64,000 nt of DNA from Microbacterium faecale (GTDB lineage Bacteria; Actinomycetota; Actinomycetes; Actinomycetales; Microbacteriaceae). Under the pieces are notes generated by a model. It ran no database searches. It was given only the letters and a program-made list of their open reading frames with translations, and was not told the DNA's origin. This document shows, in pieces, positions 19,971 through 29,387 of the stretch; position 1 is the stretch's first letter, and every line of letters begins with the position of its first letter. Made by a program: the position numbers and the translations under genes. Location of the stretch: positions 1,932,166 to 1,996,165 of the forward strand of contig NZ_BMHO01000001.1 of NCBI RefSeq assembly GCF_014640975.1, read 5' to 3'.

Positions 19971-20737
19971 AACGTCGCGCCGCGGACCTTGCCGAACTCG
20001 GCCATCAACGACTCGACCGTGAGCGTGCGCTTCGTCTCAGCGTCGGCCGAGAACACGATGCGTCCCTCATGCATCATCACGAGGCGATTGCCGAGGTCGA
20101 GCGCCTGCTGCATGTTGTGCGTGACCATCAGCGTCGTCAGGCCGCCCTGTTCGACGATGCGCCCCGTCAGCGTCGTGACGAGCTTCGCGCGCTGCGGGTC
20201 GAGTGCCGCCGTGTGCTCGTCGAGGAGCAGGATCCGGGGGTGGGTGAACCCGGCCATCAGCAACGACAGCGCCTGGCGTTGCCCGCCCGACAGCAGGCCG
20301 ACCTTCGCCTTCAAACGGTTCTCCAGCCCGAGCTCGAGCGTCGCGAGCTCTTCGACGAAGCGCGCGCGTCGAGCCTTCGTGACCCCCGGCAGCAGGCCGC
20401 GACGGCGGCCGCGCAGCAGGGCGAGCGACAGATTCTGCTCGATCGTGAGGTCCGGGGCGGTGCCAGCCATCGGATCCTGGAAGACCCGTCCGACGTACTT
20501 GGCCCTCCGGTGCTCCTTCAGGCGGTTCACGCGCGTGCCGTCGATCTCGACGCGGCCCGCGTCGACGGGAAGCCTGCCGGCGACCGCGTTGAGCAGCGTC
20601 GACTTGCCGGCGCCGTTGGATCCGATCACCGTGACGAAGTCGCCTTCCTCGAGGCGCAGGTCAACGCCGCTGAGCGCGCGTCGTTCGTTCACGGAGCCGG
20701 GGAAGAACGTCTTGCTGACGCCGTCGATCGTGAGCAT
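19946..20737 (-). CDS. ABC transporter ATP-binding protein
   Basis: A 263-residue ABC ATPase powering the importer encoded by the next two genes. Walker A is GSNGAGKSTLL (near residue 40), the signature is LSGGQRQAL (near 147), Walker B is RILLLDEHTAALD (near 168), and the H-loop is VTHN (near 201). DEHT replaces the more usual DEPT, as seen in many ATPases of this TrpX/YnjD-type importer family. It is the last of three genes, starting 2 nt after the permease stop. Confidence 0.92.
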   Translation of the reverse strand: MLTIDGVSKTFFPGSVNERRALSGVDLRLEEGDFVTVIGSNGAGKSTLLNAVAGRLPVDAGRVEIDGTRVNRLKEHRRAKYVGRVFQDPMAGTAPDLTIEQNLSLALLRGRRRGLLPGVTKARRARFVEELATLELGLENRLKAKVGLLSGGQRQALSLLMAGFTHPRILLLDEHTAALDPQRAKLVTTLTGRIVEQGGLTTLMVTHNMQQALDLGNRLVMMHEGRIVFSADAETKRTLTVESLMAEFGKVRGATFDDRAVLG

Positions 20738-20739
20738 CG

Positions 20740-21669
20740 TCAGGCTCCCTTCGTCTCCACGGGTTGTTCGGCTGCGGACGCCGATCGACGCCCGCCACGC
20801 AGATCGCGCCACGAGGGCACGCGTTTCAGGAATCCCCACCGTGGCAGGAGCAGCGCGACGACGACGAGGGCCGCCGTCACGAGCTTCATGTCGTTGGGAT
20901 CGAGGCCCTTGAGCGCGACGAAGATGATCAGGCGGTAGATGACCGCGCCGATGACGGCTGCGAGACTCGCCAGGAAGATGAAGCGCTGGCCGATGACCGC
21001 CTGTCCGAGGATCACGGAGGCCAGACCCACGAGGATCAGGCCGATGCCCATGCTGATGTCCGCGAAGCCCTGATATTGGGCGACGAGCGCGCCACAGAGG
21101 GCCACGAGCCCGTTCGAGAGCGCGAGCGTCAGCATCGTCGTGCGATCGGTATCGGCGCCAAGGCTGCCGATCATCTGCTTGTTGTTGCCGGTCGCCTGGA
21201 TTGCCAGACCGAGATCGGTCGACAGGAACCAGTCGACGAGAAGCTTCAGGAGCATGACGCCGGCGAACAGCACGATCGCGGCGAACCAGGTGGATCCGAG
21301 CCAGCCGGCCTCACGCAGCGGCGTCATCACCGTGGTCTCGCGCAACAGCGAGAGGTTCGCGCCGTCCATGATCCGAAGGTTGACCGACCACAGCGCGATC
21401 ATGGTGAGGATTCCCGCGAGCAGGCCGTCGATGCGCCCCTTGGTGTGGAGGAGGCCAGTGATCAGACCGGCGATGAGGCCGGCCCCCGTCGCCGCGAGCG
21501 TCGCGACGACGGGGTTCTGGCCGGATGTGATCATCGCGGCTGAGACGGCCGCCCCCATGGTGAAGCTTCCGTCGACCGTCAGATCGGGGAAGTTCAGCAC
21601 ACGGAAGGTGAGATAGACGCCGAGCGCCATCACGCCGTAGATGAGCCCGAGCTCGACCGCTCCGATCAT
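20740..21669 (-). CDS. ABC transporter permease (branched-chain-amino-acid-type fold)
   Basis: A 309-residue inner-membrane permease with about nine hydrophobic segments, beginning MIGAVELGLIYGVMALGVYL and containing FPDLTVDGSFTMGAAVSAAM. The coupling-helix region DLGLAIQATGNNKQMIGSLG is typical of this permease family. The C-terminus after about residue 275 is a charged cytoplasmic tail (RDLRGGRRSASAAEQPVETKGA, split for length: RDLRGG then RRSASAAEQP). It lies between the lipoprotein and ATPase genes with 6- and 2-nt gaps, so one operon. The substrate is not defined by sequence; relatives import aromatic amino acids or purine-like compounds. Confidence 0.9.
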   Translation of the reverse strand: MIGAVELGLIYGVMALGVYLTFRVLNFPDLTVDGSFTMGAAVSAAMITSGQNPVVATLAATGAGLIAGLITGLLHTKGRIDGLLAGILTMIALWSVNLRIMDGANLSLLRETTVMTPLREAGWLGSTWFAAIVLFAGVMLLKLLVDWFLSTDLGLAIQATGNNKQMIGSLGADTDRTTMLTLALSNGLVALCGALVAQYQGFADISMGIGLILVGLASVILGQAVIGQRFIFLASLAAVIGAVIYRLIIFVALKGLDPNDMKLVTAALVVVALLLPRWGFLKRVPSWRDLRGGRRSASAAEQPVETKGA

Positions 21670-21675
21670 GGGTGC

Positions 21676-22695
21676 TTATTCGATGACGGTGTCGGCGCGG
21701 TCGGTGACCGACGCGGGCAGCTCGACGCCCATGCGCTCGGCAGCCGCGGGGTTGATGATCAGCTCGATGTCGTTCGACACCTCGACGGCCATCGTGGCGG
21801 GGTCGGCACCGTCCTGCAGGATGGCGGCGGCCATCTCGCCGGTCTGATACCCGAGCTTGGAGTAGTCGATTCCGAGTGTCGCGATCGCGCCGCCCTCGAC
21901 CGGACCGGAGTCGCCCGAGATGACGGGGATCTGGTTCTGCTCGGCGACCTGGATGAGCGCGGCGATGCCGGAGACGACGGTGTTGTCGGTCGGGACGTAG
22001 ATCGCGTCGACGTCGCCGAGCGACTGCGTCGCCTGCTGCACCTCGGCCGAGTTCGCGACGGTCGCCTCTTCGATAGTGAGTCCGAGTTCCTCGGCCGCCT
22101 CCTTGGCGAGCTCGACCTGTACCTCGGAGTTGACCTCGCCGGAGCTGTAGACGATCCCGATGGTCTCGGCGTCGGGCGCGATCTCCGCGAGCAGCGCGAT
22201 CTGATCCGCGACGGGGTTGAGATCGCTCGTGCCCGTGACGTTCCCGCCGGGGGCGTCGTTCGAGTCGACGAGGCCAGCGGCTTCGGCGTCGGTCACGGCC
22301 GTGAACAGCACGGGCGTGTCGACAATGGCCTGCGCGGCGGCCTGGGCGGCCGGGGTCGCCACCGTGAAGACGAGATCGAGATCGGCGCCAGCGAACGTCG
22401 AGGCGATCGTGTTCGTGTTGGGCACCTCGCCCTGGGCGTTCTGGTCGTCGTACTCGATATCGAGTCCGGCGTCGGCGAGGGCCGACTTGAAGCCCTCCGT
22501 CGCGGCGTCGAGCGCGGGATGCTGGACGAACTGCAGGGCGCCGATCGAGTAGGTGTCGGAGCCGGCGGTGTCGTCGCCACCGCCGGACCCGTTCTCCTCG
22601 GGGGAGGACGAGCAGGCGGCGAGGGCGAGCAGGGCAACGGCGCCGAACGCGGCGACGCCGCCGCGGCGCGAGAGGGTGTGAATACGAGGGGACAT
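21676..22695 (-). CDS. ABC transporter substrate-binding lipoprotein (TrpX/YtfQ-like, PF04392 type)
   Basis: A 339-residue extracytoplasmic binding protein. The N-terminus has basic residues, a hydrophobic core (AAFGAVALLALAAC) and a lipobox LAAC with the modified Cys near residue 28, then a Ser/Gly-rich linker. The mature part has two periplasmic-binding lobes, e.g. YSIGALQFVQHPALDAATEG and ATLGIDYSKLGYQTGEMAA. Family members bind tryptophan, tyrosine or other small molecules. On the minus strand TAGCAT (22703-22708) lies 7 nt from the ATG with no good Shine-Dalgarno, suggesting a leaderless message for the whole operon. Confidence 0.9.
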   Translation of the reverse strand: MSPRIHTLSRRGGVAAFGAVALLALAACSSSPEENGSGGGDDTAGSDTYSIGALQFVQHPALDAATEGFKSALADAGLDIEYDDQNAQGEVPNTNTIASTFAGADLDLVFTVATPAAQAAAQAIVDTPVLFTAVTDAEAAGLVDSNDAPGGNVTGTSDLNPVADQIALLAEIAPDAETIGIVYSSGEVNSEVQVELAKEAAEELGLTIEEATVANSAEVQQATQSLGDVDAIYVPTDNTVVSGIAALIQVAEQNQIPVISGDSGPVEGGAIATLGIDYSKLGYQTGEMAAAILQDGADPATMAVEVSNDIELIINPAAAERMGVELPASVTDRADTVIE

Positions 22696-22768
22696 CTTTC
22701 GAATGCTACCGGCCCCTGGGTGGATCCTGGGAAACGCGGGTCGCTCCGCGGTCCGTTAGCGTGTCGGC

Positions 22769-23752
22769 ATGGACTATGCATCTCTCGGAAGCAGCGGCCT
22801 GGTCGTGTCGGCGCTCGGCATCGGCTGCAACGCGTTCGGTCGACGAATCGACCAGGACCAGACAACCGCCGTGGTCGACGCGGCGTTCGAGCACGGCGTG
22901 ACCTTCTTCGACACGGCAGACACGTACGGGCAGGGCGACTCAGAGACGATGCTCGGCGCGGCGCTGCGCGGACGCCGTGACGAGGTCGTCGTCGCGACGA
23001 AGTTCGGCATGGACATGGGAGACACGTATCCGGGAGCGCGCGAGAACCGCGCGAGCCGCGGCTACATCGCCCGTGCGGTCGAGGGCAGCCTCTCGCGCCT
23101 CGGGACCGACTGGATCGACCTGTATCAGCTCCATACACCGGACCGGATCACGCCGATTGACGAGACGCTTGAAGCGCTCACGGACCTGGTCCGTGCGGGG
23201 AAGGTGCGCTACATCGGGTGCTCGAACTTCGCCTCCTGGGAGGTCGCGGACGCCGCGGCGGTCGCCGATGCGGTGGGCGCCGAGCGGTTCATCACGGCAC
23301 AGAACGAATATTCGCTCTACAACCGCAGCGCCGAGGCGGAGCTCGCGCCGGCGCTGGAGCACTACGGGATGAGCCTGCTGCCGTACTTCCCGCTCGCCTA
23401 CGGGTTGCTGACCGGCAAGTACGTGCAGGACGAGGGCGCGCCGGAGGGGACCCGCCTGGCGAAGGAGACGGCGCGCTTCGACGGGGCGAAGTGGGACGTG
23501 ATCGAGGCGTTCCGCACCTTCGCGGGCGAACGGGGCGTGTCGATGCTGGACGTCGCGCTCGGTGGTCTGCGCGCGCAGCCCACGGTCGACACGATCATCG
23601 CGGGCGCGACGAGGCCGGAGCAGATCGCGGCGAACGCGGTGTCGGTGCACTGGGAGCCGACGGGCGACGACCTCGAGGCGCTCGATCAGATCGTGACGCC
23701 CGGCACCGGCTCCGGCTACCTCACGTACGCGACGAAGCGCGTCGCGTCGTAG
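22769..23752 (+). CDS. Aldo/keto reductase
   Basis: A 327-residue NADPH-dependent (beta/alpha)8 oxidoreductase. The catalytic tetrad is visible: Asp and Tyr in FFDTADTYGQGDSE (near residue 52), Lys in VVATKFG (near 83), and His in YQLHTPDRITP (near 120). Further family motifs are RYIGCSNFASWEV and the cofactor segment TIIAGATRPEQIAANA. The physiological substrate is unknown. TAGCGT (22757-22762) is 6 nt before the ATG with no Shine-Dalgarno, consistent with leaderless transcription. It is divergent from the ABC lipoprotein gene. Confidence 0.92.
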   Translation: MDYASLGSSGLVVSALGIGCNAFGRRIDQDQTTAVVDAAFEHGVTFFDTADTYGQGDSETMLGAALRGRRDEVVVATKFGMDMGDTYPGARENRASRGYIARAVEGSLSRLGTDWIDLYQLHTPDRITPIDETLEALTDLVRAGKVRYIGCSNFASWEVADAAAVADAVGAERFITAQNEYSLYNRSAEAELAPALEHYGMSLLPYFPLAYGLLTGKYVQDEGAPEGTRLAKETARFDGAKWDVIEAFRTFAGERGVSMLDVALGGLRAQPTVDTIIAGATRPEQIAANAVSVHWEPTGDDLEALDQIVTPGTGSGYLTYATKRVAS

Positions 23753-23771
23753 CCGTCTCGGAGCAAGACTG

Positions 23772-23848
23772 TGGTGGGCGATACGGGACTCGAACCCATG
23801 ACCTCTTCCGTGTGAAGGAAGCGCGCTAACCAACTGCGCCAATCGCCC
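23772..23848 (-). tRNA. tRNA-Val (anticodon CAC)
   Basis: Full cloverleaf on the minus strand: acceptor GGGCGAT pairs with ATCGCCC, anticodon arm CTTCC-TTCACAC-GGAAG gives CAC, and T-arm GGGTTCGAGTCCC is intact. A73 and the 3' CCA are encoded. Confidence 0.97.
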
Positions 23849-23983
23849 GTGTGGAGTTGTCTGCGCCGTAGCGGCACAACGGTTAATAGTACAGGACGGC
23901 GGTGCGTGATCCGTAACGCGGGCGACGGTCGGGGGTGTCGGGAGCGCCGCGGGGTCGGACACGCCCGGCTGCGTCATCTGGTT

Positions 23984-24011
23984 TTGTGCGCTCCGAGATG
24001 TGAGCTAATGT
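23984..24011 (+). promoter_or_regulatory. Promoter of the tRNA-Gly/Cys/Val cluster
   Basis: TTGTGC (23984-23989) and TAATGT (24006-24011) are separated by 16 bp, about 40 bp before tRNA-Gly. This is a good primary-sigma-type promoter for the three plus-strand tRNAs. Confidence 0.6.
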
Positions 24012-24049
24012 AGTGCAAGTGCCCGGCGGGAGATCGCTGGAGTCACGAC

Positions 24050-24122
24050 GCGGATGTAGCGCAGTTGGTAGCGCATCACCTTGCCAAGGTGAGGGTCGCG
24101 AGTTCGAGTCTCGTCATCCGCT
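24050..24122 (+). tRNA. tRNA-Gly (anticodon GCC)
   Basis: Acceptor GCGGATG pairs with CATCCGC. Anticodon arm TCACC-TTGCCAA-GGTGA gives GCC, and the T-loop TTCGAGT is present. CCA is not encoded. First gene of a plus-strand tRNA cluster. Confidence 0.97.
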
Positions 24123-24136
24123 CGAGTGCGAAGGGT

Positions 24137-24170
24137 CCACGTGATCCTGGCACGTGGGTTCGATTCGCCC
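24137..24170 (+). other. Hairpin plus T-arm-like segment in tRNA spacer, possible tRNA remnant
   Basis: CCACGTG-ATCCTGG-CACGTGG forms a 7-bp stem with a 7-nt loop, followed directly by GGTTCGATTCGCCC, which looks like a damaged T-arm (3 of 5 stem pairs). No acceptor or D-arm can be built. It could be a decayed tRNA or a processing hairpin. Confidence 0.3.
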
Positions 24171-24173
24171 TAT

Positions 24174-24244
24174 GGTGGCGTGGCCGAGAGGCTAGGCACC
24201 GGCCTGCAAAGCCGTTTACACGGGTTCGAATCCCGTCGCCACCT
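24174..24244 (+). tRNA. tRNA-Cys (anticodon GCA)
   Basis: Acceptor GGTGGCG pairs with CGCCACC. Anticodon loop CTGCAAA gives GCA, and the T-arm CGGGTTCGAATCCCG is perfect. CCA is not encoded. Confidence 0.97.
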
Positions 24245-24271
24245 CGGATACAACTGAACAAGCCTTCATAG

Positions 24272-24343
24272 GCGCGATTAGCGCAGCGGTAGCGCGCTTC
24301 CCTGACACGGAAGAGGTCACTGGTTCGATCCCAGTATCGCGCA
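24272..24343 (+). tRNA. tRNA-Val (anticodon GAC)
   Basis: Acceptor GCGCGAT pairs with ATCGCGC. Anticodon arm CTTCC-CTGACAC-GGAAG gives GAC. The anticodon stem is identical to that of the minus-strand tRNA-Val(CAC) about 0.5 kb away. CCA is not encoded. Confidence 0.97.
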
Positions 24344-24350
24344 CACAGAA

Positions 24351-24373
24351 CCCTCGGCCCGGCCGGGGGTTTT
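24351..24373 (+). terminator. Rho-independent terminator of the tRNA cluster
   Basis: CCCTCGGC pairs with GCCGGGGG (one G-U pair) over a 3-nt loop, followed by TTTT, 7 nt after tRNA-Val. Confidence 0.85.
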
Positions 24374-24540
24374 CTCATTGTGTCCGCCGGGCGCTGCCTC
24401 TCACGGCGCGAGCGGTCGGATGCTCGCGCTTCGCTCTCGCCCGCACGGGCAATGAACAGCAGCTCGGTGCCGCGCCCGTTCGGATCCACGCTGTCCACTG
24501 TCTGATCGGACCTCGCGCCGCACGGCAATAGGATGGACGG

Positions 24541-26529
24541 GTGACTACCGGATTCGATCTGTTCCCCGAAAAGCACGTCGTCGCGATGCGCGTCGACGGC
24601 ACGCTGACCGACCTCGCCGTCGAGGTCACGGACGCGCATCAGGCCGAACCGGTCACTATCGACAGCGCGGACGGACTGGACATCCTCCGGCACTCGACCG
24701 CGCACGTCCTCGCGCAGGCGGTGCAGCGCTTGAACCCCGGTGCGAAGCTCGGCATCGGCCCGTTCATCACCGACGGCTTCTACTACGACTTCCAGGTCGC
24801 GGACCCGTTCACGCCGGAAGACCTCAAGGCGATCAAGAAGGAGATGCAGCGCATCGTCAAGGAGGGGCAGCGCTTCGTGCGCCGCGCCGTCAGCGACGAC
24901 GAGGCGCGCACTGAACTCGCCGGTGAGCCGTTCAAGCTCGAACTCATCGAGCTCAAGGGCGGCAAGAAGGAAGCCGCCGAGGGAGCGAGCGTCGAGGTCG
25001 GCGCCGGCGAGCTGACGATCTACGACAACGTCGACCCGAAGTCCGGCGAGACCCGGTGGGGGGACCTCTGTCGGGGGCCGCACGTGCCGACGACGCGCAT
25101 GGTCGGCAGCGGCTGGGACATCCTCCGTGTCGCGGGCGCGTACTGGCGGGGGAGCGAGAAGAACCCGCAGCTGCAGCGCATCTACGGCACCGCGTGGCCG
25201 ACCAAGGACGAGTTGGTCGCGTACAAGGACCGCCTGGCCGAGGCCGCGAAGCGCGATCACCGCAAGCTGGGCCGCGAACTCGACCTGTTCTCGTTCCCTG
25301 ACGAGATCGGATCCGGGTTGTCGGTCTGGCACCCGAAGGGCGGCATCGTGCGCGGCGAGATGGAGCAGCACGCCCGTCGCGCCCACATCGACAACGGATA
25401 TACCTACGTGTACACGCCCCACATCAGCAAGAGCGATCTGTTCCACACGTCGGGGCACCTCGAGACGTACGCAGAGGGCATCTGGCCGCCCATCCGCATG
25501 GACGAGGAGCGCGACGAGAACGGCGAGATCACCAAACAGGGCGCGGACTACTACCTGAAGCCCATGAACTGCCCGATGCACATCATGATCTACAAAGAGC
25601 GTGCGCGCAGTTATCGCGACCTGCCGCTCCGGTACGCCGAGAACGGCACCGTGTATCGCAACGAGCTGTCCGGGGCGCTGCACGGTCTCACGCGCGTGCG
25701 CGGATTCACCCAGGATGACTCTCACCTGTTCGTCACCCACGAGCAGCTCGAGGGCGAGGTCACGAAGGTCCTCGAGTTCATCATCGCGATGCTGCGCGAC
25801 TTCGGCCTCGACCAGTTCGAACTCGAGCTGTCGATGCGCGACGACGAGAAGTCGAAGTGGATCGGATCCGATGAGTTCTGGGAGTACTCGACGAACGCGC
25901 TGCGCAACGTCGCCGTCGCGAGCGGGCTGAAGCTCACGGAGGTTCCGGGCGAGGCCGCATTCTACGGGCCCAAGATCGACCTCAAGACGCGCGACGCCCT
26001 CGGCCGCGTGTGGCAGCTGTCGACCGTGCAGGTGGATCCGAACCTGCCGGAGCGGTTCGAACTCGAGTACACGGCGGCGGACGGCTCCCGGCAGCGGCCG
26101 ATCATGATCCATCGCGCCCTCTTCGGCTCGATCGAGCGCTTCTTCGCGATCCTGCTTGAGCACTACGCGGGCGACTTCCCGCTGTGGCTCGCCCCGGTGC
26201 AGATCATGGGCGTGCCGGTCGCCGAAGAGTACGCCGACTACGTCGACGACGCCGCCGCGCGCTTCCGAGCCGCGGGGGTGCGTGTCGAGGTCGATCACTC
26301 GGCCGACCGCATGCCGAAGAAGATCCGGACGCACACGACGCAGAAGGTGCCGCTCCTCATGATCGCGGGGGAGCAGGACCGCTCGGCCGGCACCGTCTCG
26401 TTCCGCTTCCGCGACGGTTCACAGCTCAACGGCGTACCGATCGCCGAGGCCGTGGACCTTGTCTCCGGTCTGATCGACGAGAAGCGGCTCGTGCTGAGCG
26501 ACGCCGACGTCGAGACGGAGAGCGCGTGA
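24541..26529 (+). CDS. thrS: Threonine--tRNA ligase
   Basis: A 662-residue class II aminoacyl-tRNA synthetase. The N-terminal TGS region is short. The editing domain has [14 protein letters not shown] (HxxxH, near residue 44) and the Cys/His pair [13 protein letters not shown]. The catalytic core carries motif 2 ([14 protein letters not shown], near 385) and motif 3 ([19 protein letters not shown]), and zinc ligands in [16 protein letters not shown] and IHRALF. The C-terminal anticodon-binding domain starts near 565. TAGGAT (24529-24534) lies 6 nt before the GTG start with no Shine-Dalgarno, so it is probably leaderless. Its stop overlaps the HIT gene start (GTGA). Confidence 0.97.
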   Translation: MTTGFDLFPEKHVVAMRVDGTLTDLAVEVTDAHQAEPVTIDSADGLDILRHSTAHVLAQAVQRLNPGAKLGIGPFITDGFYYDFQVADPFTPEDLKAIKKEMQRIVKEGQRFVRRAVSDDEARTELAGEPFKLELIELKGGKKEAAEGASVEVGAGELTIYDNVDPKSGETRWGDLCRGPHVPTTRMVGSGWDILRVAGAYWRGSEKNPQLQRIYGTAWPTKDELVAYKDRLAEAAKRDHRKLGRELDLFSFPDEIGSGLSVWHPKGGIVRGEMEQHARRAHIDNGYTYVYTPHISKSDLFHTSGHLETYAEGIWPPIRMDEERDENGEITKQGADYYLKPMNCPMHIMIYKERARSYRDLPLRYAENGTVYRNELSGALHGLTRVRGFTQDDSHLFVTHEQLEGEVTKVLEFIIAMLRDFGLDQFELELSMRDDEKSKWIGSDEFWEYSTNALRNVAVASGLKLTEVPGEAAFYGPKIDLKTRDALGRVWQLSTVQVDPNLPERFELEYTAADGSRQRPIMIHRALFGSIERFFAILLEHYAGDFPLWLAPVQIMGVPVAEEYADYVDDAAARFRAAGVRVEVDHSADRMPKKIRTHTTQKVPLLMIAGEQDRSAGTVSFRFRDGSQLNGVPIAEAVDLVSGLIDEKRLVLSDADVETESA

Positions 26530-27083
26530 CGGATCCGCGCGAGGAGTTCGGCGAACTGGAGTCGGCAGACGAGCTCGGCGGGGTCCGCGACGGGTTCCAG
26601 CGCCTGTGGACGCCGCACCGCATGGCGTACATCGCCGCGGGTGCCGAGGTGAATCGCGGCAGCGGATGCCCATTCTGCGCGGCGCCGGAGAAGTCAGACG
26701 CCGATGGCCTCATCGTGTATCGCGGAACGCACGCGTACGCCTTGATGAACCTGTTCCCGTACAACGCGGGCCACATGCTCATCTGCCCGTACCGCCACGT
26801 CGGCGTGTACGACGAGGCGAGCCCGGAGGAGATCGACGAGATCTCCCGGATCACGCAGACCGCGATGCGCGTCATGCGCACGACATCGGGCTGCCACGGC
26901 TTCAACATCGGCATGAACCAGGGCGAGGTGGCCGGTGCCGGCGTCGAGGAGCACCTGCACCAGCACATCGTGCCGCGGTGGCGATCCGACGCGAACTTCC
27001 TGCCGATCATCGGGCGCACGAAGGCGCTGCCGCAGCTGCTCGGCGATGTTCGCCAGGCGCTTGCCGACGCCTGGCCCGCCTGA
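26526..27083 (+). CDS. HIT-domain protein, probable diadenosine tetraphosphate phosphorylase
   Basis: A 185-residue histidine-triad protein. The triad is in [12 protein letters not shown] (HxHxH, near residue 141), and a second conserved segment is [18 protein letters not shown] (split: [11 protein letters not shown] then ICPYRHV). CPFC near residue 44 could bind metal with a nearby histidine. The gene overlaps thrS by 4 bp, the same thrS-HIT linkage as in Mycobacterium tuberculosis, where the neighbour (Rv2613c) is an Ap4A phosphorylase. Because aminoacyl-tRNA synthetases produce Ap4A, coupling with thrS makes sense. The specific activity here is inferred. Confidence 0.88.
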   Translation: MTDPREEFGELESADELGGVRDGFQRLWTPHRMAYIAAGAEVNRGSGCPFCAAPEKSDADGLIVYRGTHAYALMNLFPYNAGHMLICPYRHVGVYDEASPEEIDEISRITQTAMRVMRTTSGCHGFNIGMNQGEVAGAGVEEHLHQHIVPRWRSDANFLPIIGRTKALPQLLGDVRQALADAWPA

Positions 27084-27096
27084 CGCACTCTTCCCG

Positions 27097-28425
27097 CTAC
27101 GCGTCGGATTCGGCGATCGCCGAGGCGAGGCGCGCCATGGCATCATCCGCGAGGTGGTGCGCCGTCACGCGCAGGTGATGTGACGGCTCCGCCGCCGATG
27201 CGACGCGGAACTCGTCGCCGGGCCGCACGAGCCACCCTCGCGCACGGAGGCGCGTGGCGACGTCACGCCCCGCGTTCGTCACCGGCACCCAGACGTTGAG
27301 GCCGTCGCTCGGCACGACGCGGATCCCGTGCGTCGCCAATGCACGGCAGAACGCCGCGTTGCGCGCCACATAGTGATCGGCCGCCGCATCGATTCGCGCG
27401 CGCACCTCGCCGTCGGTCAGCAGCGCGAGCGCGAGGCGCTGCAACAGGTGGCTCACCCAAGCGGTGCCGGGCCGCAGGCGGATCCCGAGTCGCTCGGCGG
27501 TGTGGGGGTCGGAGCCGACCAGCGCGATGCTCATGTCGGGGCCGAGGAACTTCGAGACGGATCGGATCAGGGCCCACCGGCGATGCCCGGCGGGAATGAT
27601 GGAACGATACGGCGCGCGTGACAGCAGCGAGAAGTGGTCGTCCTCGATCACCGCGATGTCCGGGAGGTCGGCGAGGAGCTCGCGGAGCGCCGAGGCGCGG
27701 CGCGCGGAGAGCGACGCTCCCGTCGGATTCTGCGCCCGCGGGGTGCAGACGATCGCGCGCGCCCCGGCCGCGATCGCGCGCTCGAGACCGTCTCGGGTCA
27801 TCCCCTCGTCGTCGACCGGTACGGGGATCCCGCGATAGCCGCCCACGCGCAGCGTGTGGATGCCAGTGAGGAAGCCGGGATCCTCGACGGCCACGGCGTC
27901 GCCGGGCGCGAGCAGTCCGGTGAAAAGCCGGTCGAGCGCGTCGGCGGCACCGCTCGTGACGGTGATCCGCATGCGGTCAGCGGGCACGTCGAGGTCGGCG
28001 GCGAGTCGTTCGGCCGCCCACTGCTCGAGCCCCGGATCGACGACCGGCGCACCGTAGAGCACAGGGCGGCCCACCACGCCTGCGAGAACCGTCGTCGGAT
28101 CGGGGATGAGAGCGGGATGCGGGTTCCCCGCGGCGGCATCGACCGCGCCGGCGACGTCGGCGTAGCCCTCGCGCGCGACGCTGTCGAGCGACGCCACGCG
28201 CGTTCCCGCCCGCCCGCGCCCCACCGCGAGCCCTGCTCCGGCGAGACGGCGGTACGCGGCCACGACGGTGTTGCGATTCACCCCGAGGTCCTCGGCGAGG
28301 GCGCGCACGGACGGGAGCGCGTCGCCGGGGCGCAACTCGCCGCGCTCGATCGCGGACCGCGCACTTGCGGCGATGTCGGCGGCCGTGGCGCCGGAGATAC
28401 CCGAAGGCGTGTCGGAATGTGACAT
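27097..28425 (-). CDS. pdxR: MocR-type regulator (GntR HTH plus aminotransferase domain), probable PdxR
   Basis: A 442-residue fusion of a GntR winged helix (about residues 10-75: GDALPSVRALAEDLGVNRNT) to a fold-type I aminotransferase domain. The PLP-binding Lys is in RSVSKFLGPDMS, and QNPTG and VTSGAADALDRLF are present. MocR proteins of the PdxR group use PLP as effector to control PLP synthesis. The gene is divergent from pdxS with 74 bp between starts, so control of pdxST is likely. The start ATG 28425 (MSHSD) is preferred to one 14 codons upstream that would run into the promoter region. Confidence 0.87.
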   Translation of the reverse strand: MSHSDTPSGISGATAADIAASARSAIERGELRPGDALPSVRALAEDLGVNRNTVVAAYRRLAGAGLAVGRGRAGTRVASLDSVAREGYADVAGAVDAAAGNPHPALIPDPTTVLAGVVGRPVLYGAPVVDPGLEQWAAERLAADLDVPADRMRITVTSGAADALDRLFTGLLAPGDAVAVEDPGFLTGIHTLRVGGYRGIPVPVDDEGMTRDGLERAIAAGARAIVCTPRAQNPTGASLSARRASALRELLADLPDIAVIEDDHFSLLSRAPYRSIIPAGHRRWALIRSVSKFLGPDMSIALVGSDPHTAERLGIRLRPGTAWVSHLLQRLALALLTDGEVRARIDAAADHYVARNAAFCRALATHGIRVVPSDGLNVWVPVTNAGRDVATRLRARGWLVRPGDEFRVASAAEPSHHLRVTAHHLADDAMARLASAIAESDA

Positions 28426-28454
28426 CGGCGTCGATTGTCTCACGCGCAGGCTCG

Positions 28455-28471
28455 TAGACTTTGGCATAGAC
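28455..28471. promoter_or_regulatory. TAGAC direct repeats in the pdxR-pdxS divergent region, candidate regulator site
   Basis: TAGACTTTGGCA and TAGACCAAACGG lie head-to-tail with a 12-bp period (TAGAC at 28455-28459 and 28467-28471). The TAGACCA part is the complement of TGGTCTA, seen in reported PdxR sites of corynebacteria. Operator function is inferred. Confidence 0.4.
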
Positions 28472-28499
28472 CAAACGGAACCGAGTTCGAGGGAGCACC

Positions 28500-29387
28500 A
28501 TGACGGAGACCACGGGAACCGCGCGCGTCAAGCGCGGGCTGGCGGAGATGCTCGTCGGCGGCGTCATCATGGACGTCGTCACGGCCGAACAGGCGCGCAT
28601 CGCGGAGGACGCGGGCGCCGTCGCGGTGATGGCGCTCGAGCGCGTGCCGGCCGACATCCGCGCGCAGGGCGGCGTCGCGCGCATGAGCGAGCCCGACCTC
28701 ATCGACGACATCATCGAGGCGGTCTCGATTCCCGTCATGGCGAAGGCTCGGATCGGCCATTTCGTCGAGGCGCAGGTGCTGCAGCAGCTCGGCGTCGACT
28801 ACATCGACGAGTCCGAGGTCCTCTCGCCGGCCGACTTCGTGCACCACATCGACAAGTGGGCGTTCACGACACCGTTCGTGTGCGGCGCGACCGACCTCGG
28901 CGAGGCGCTGCGGCGGATCTCCGAGGGGGCCGGCATGATCCGGTCCAAGGGAGAGGCAGGCACGGGCGATGTCTCGGAGGCGACGCGCCACATCCGCCAG
29001 ATCACCGGCGAGATCCGCGCTCTGGCGGGTCGGACCGAGGACGAACTCTACGTGGCCGCGAAGGAGCTGCGCGCCCCGTACGAGCTCGTGGCCGAGGTCG
29101 CGCGGACCGGCAAGCTCCCGGTCGTCCTCTTCACGGCCGGCGGCGTCGCGACCCCGTCGGACGCCGCGATGATGATGCAGCTCGGCGCCGACGGCGTGTT
29201 CGTCGGCAGCGGCATCTTCCGGTCGGGGGATCCGGCGGCGCGTGCGAAGGCGATCGTGAGGGCGACGACGTTCGCGGATGACCCCGCCGTCGTGGCCGAG
29301 GCGTCGCGCGGGCTCGGCGAGGCGATGGTCGGTATCAACGTGGCCGACATCCCCGCGCCGCACCGCCTCTCCGAGCGTGGCTGGTAG
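28500..29387 (+). CDS. pdxS: Pyridoxal 5'-phosphate synthase, lyase subunit PdxS
   Basis: A 295-residue (beta/alpha)8 subunit that makes PLP from ribose 5-phosphate, glyceraldehyde 3-phosphate and ammonia delivered by PdxT. Conserved segments include [54 protein letters not shown] (with an active-site Lys), and [22 protein letters not shown] lies at good spacing before the ATG. It overlaps pdxT by 11 nt. The nearby divergent regulator and the pdxY salvage kinase make this a complete vitamin B6 locus. Confidence 0.97.
   Translation: MTETTGTARVKRGLAEMLVGGVIMDVVTAEQARIAEDAGAVAVMALERVPADIRAQGGVARMSEPDLIDDIIEAVSIPVMAKARIGHFVEAQVLQQLGVDYIDESEVLSPADFVHHIDKWAFTTPFVCGATDLGEALRRISEGAGMIRSKGEAGTGDVSEATRHIRQITGEIRALAGRTEDELYVAAKELRAPYELVAEVARTGKLPVVLFTAGGVATPSDAAMMMQLGADGVFVGSGIFRSGDPAARAKAIVRATTFADDPAVVAEASRGLGEAMVGINVADIPAPHRLSERGW

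Noticed and set aside
24374..24540. T-box leader before thrS
   Set aside because: There is no T-box sequence or antiterminator, and a -10 hexamer 6 nt before the GTG predicts a leaderless mRNA.
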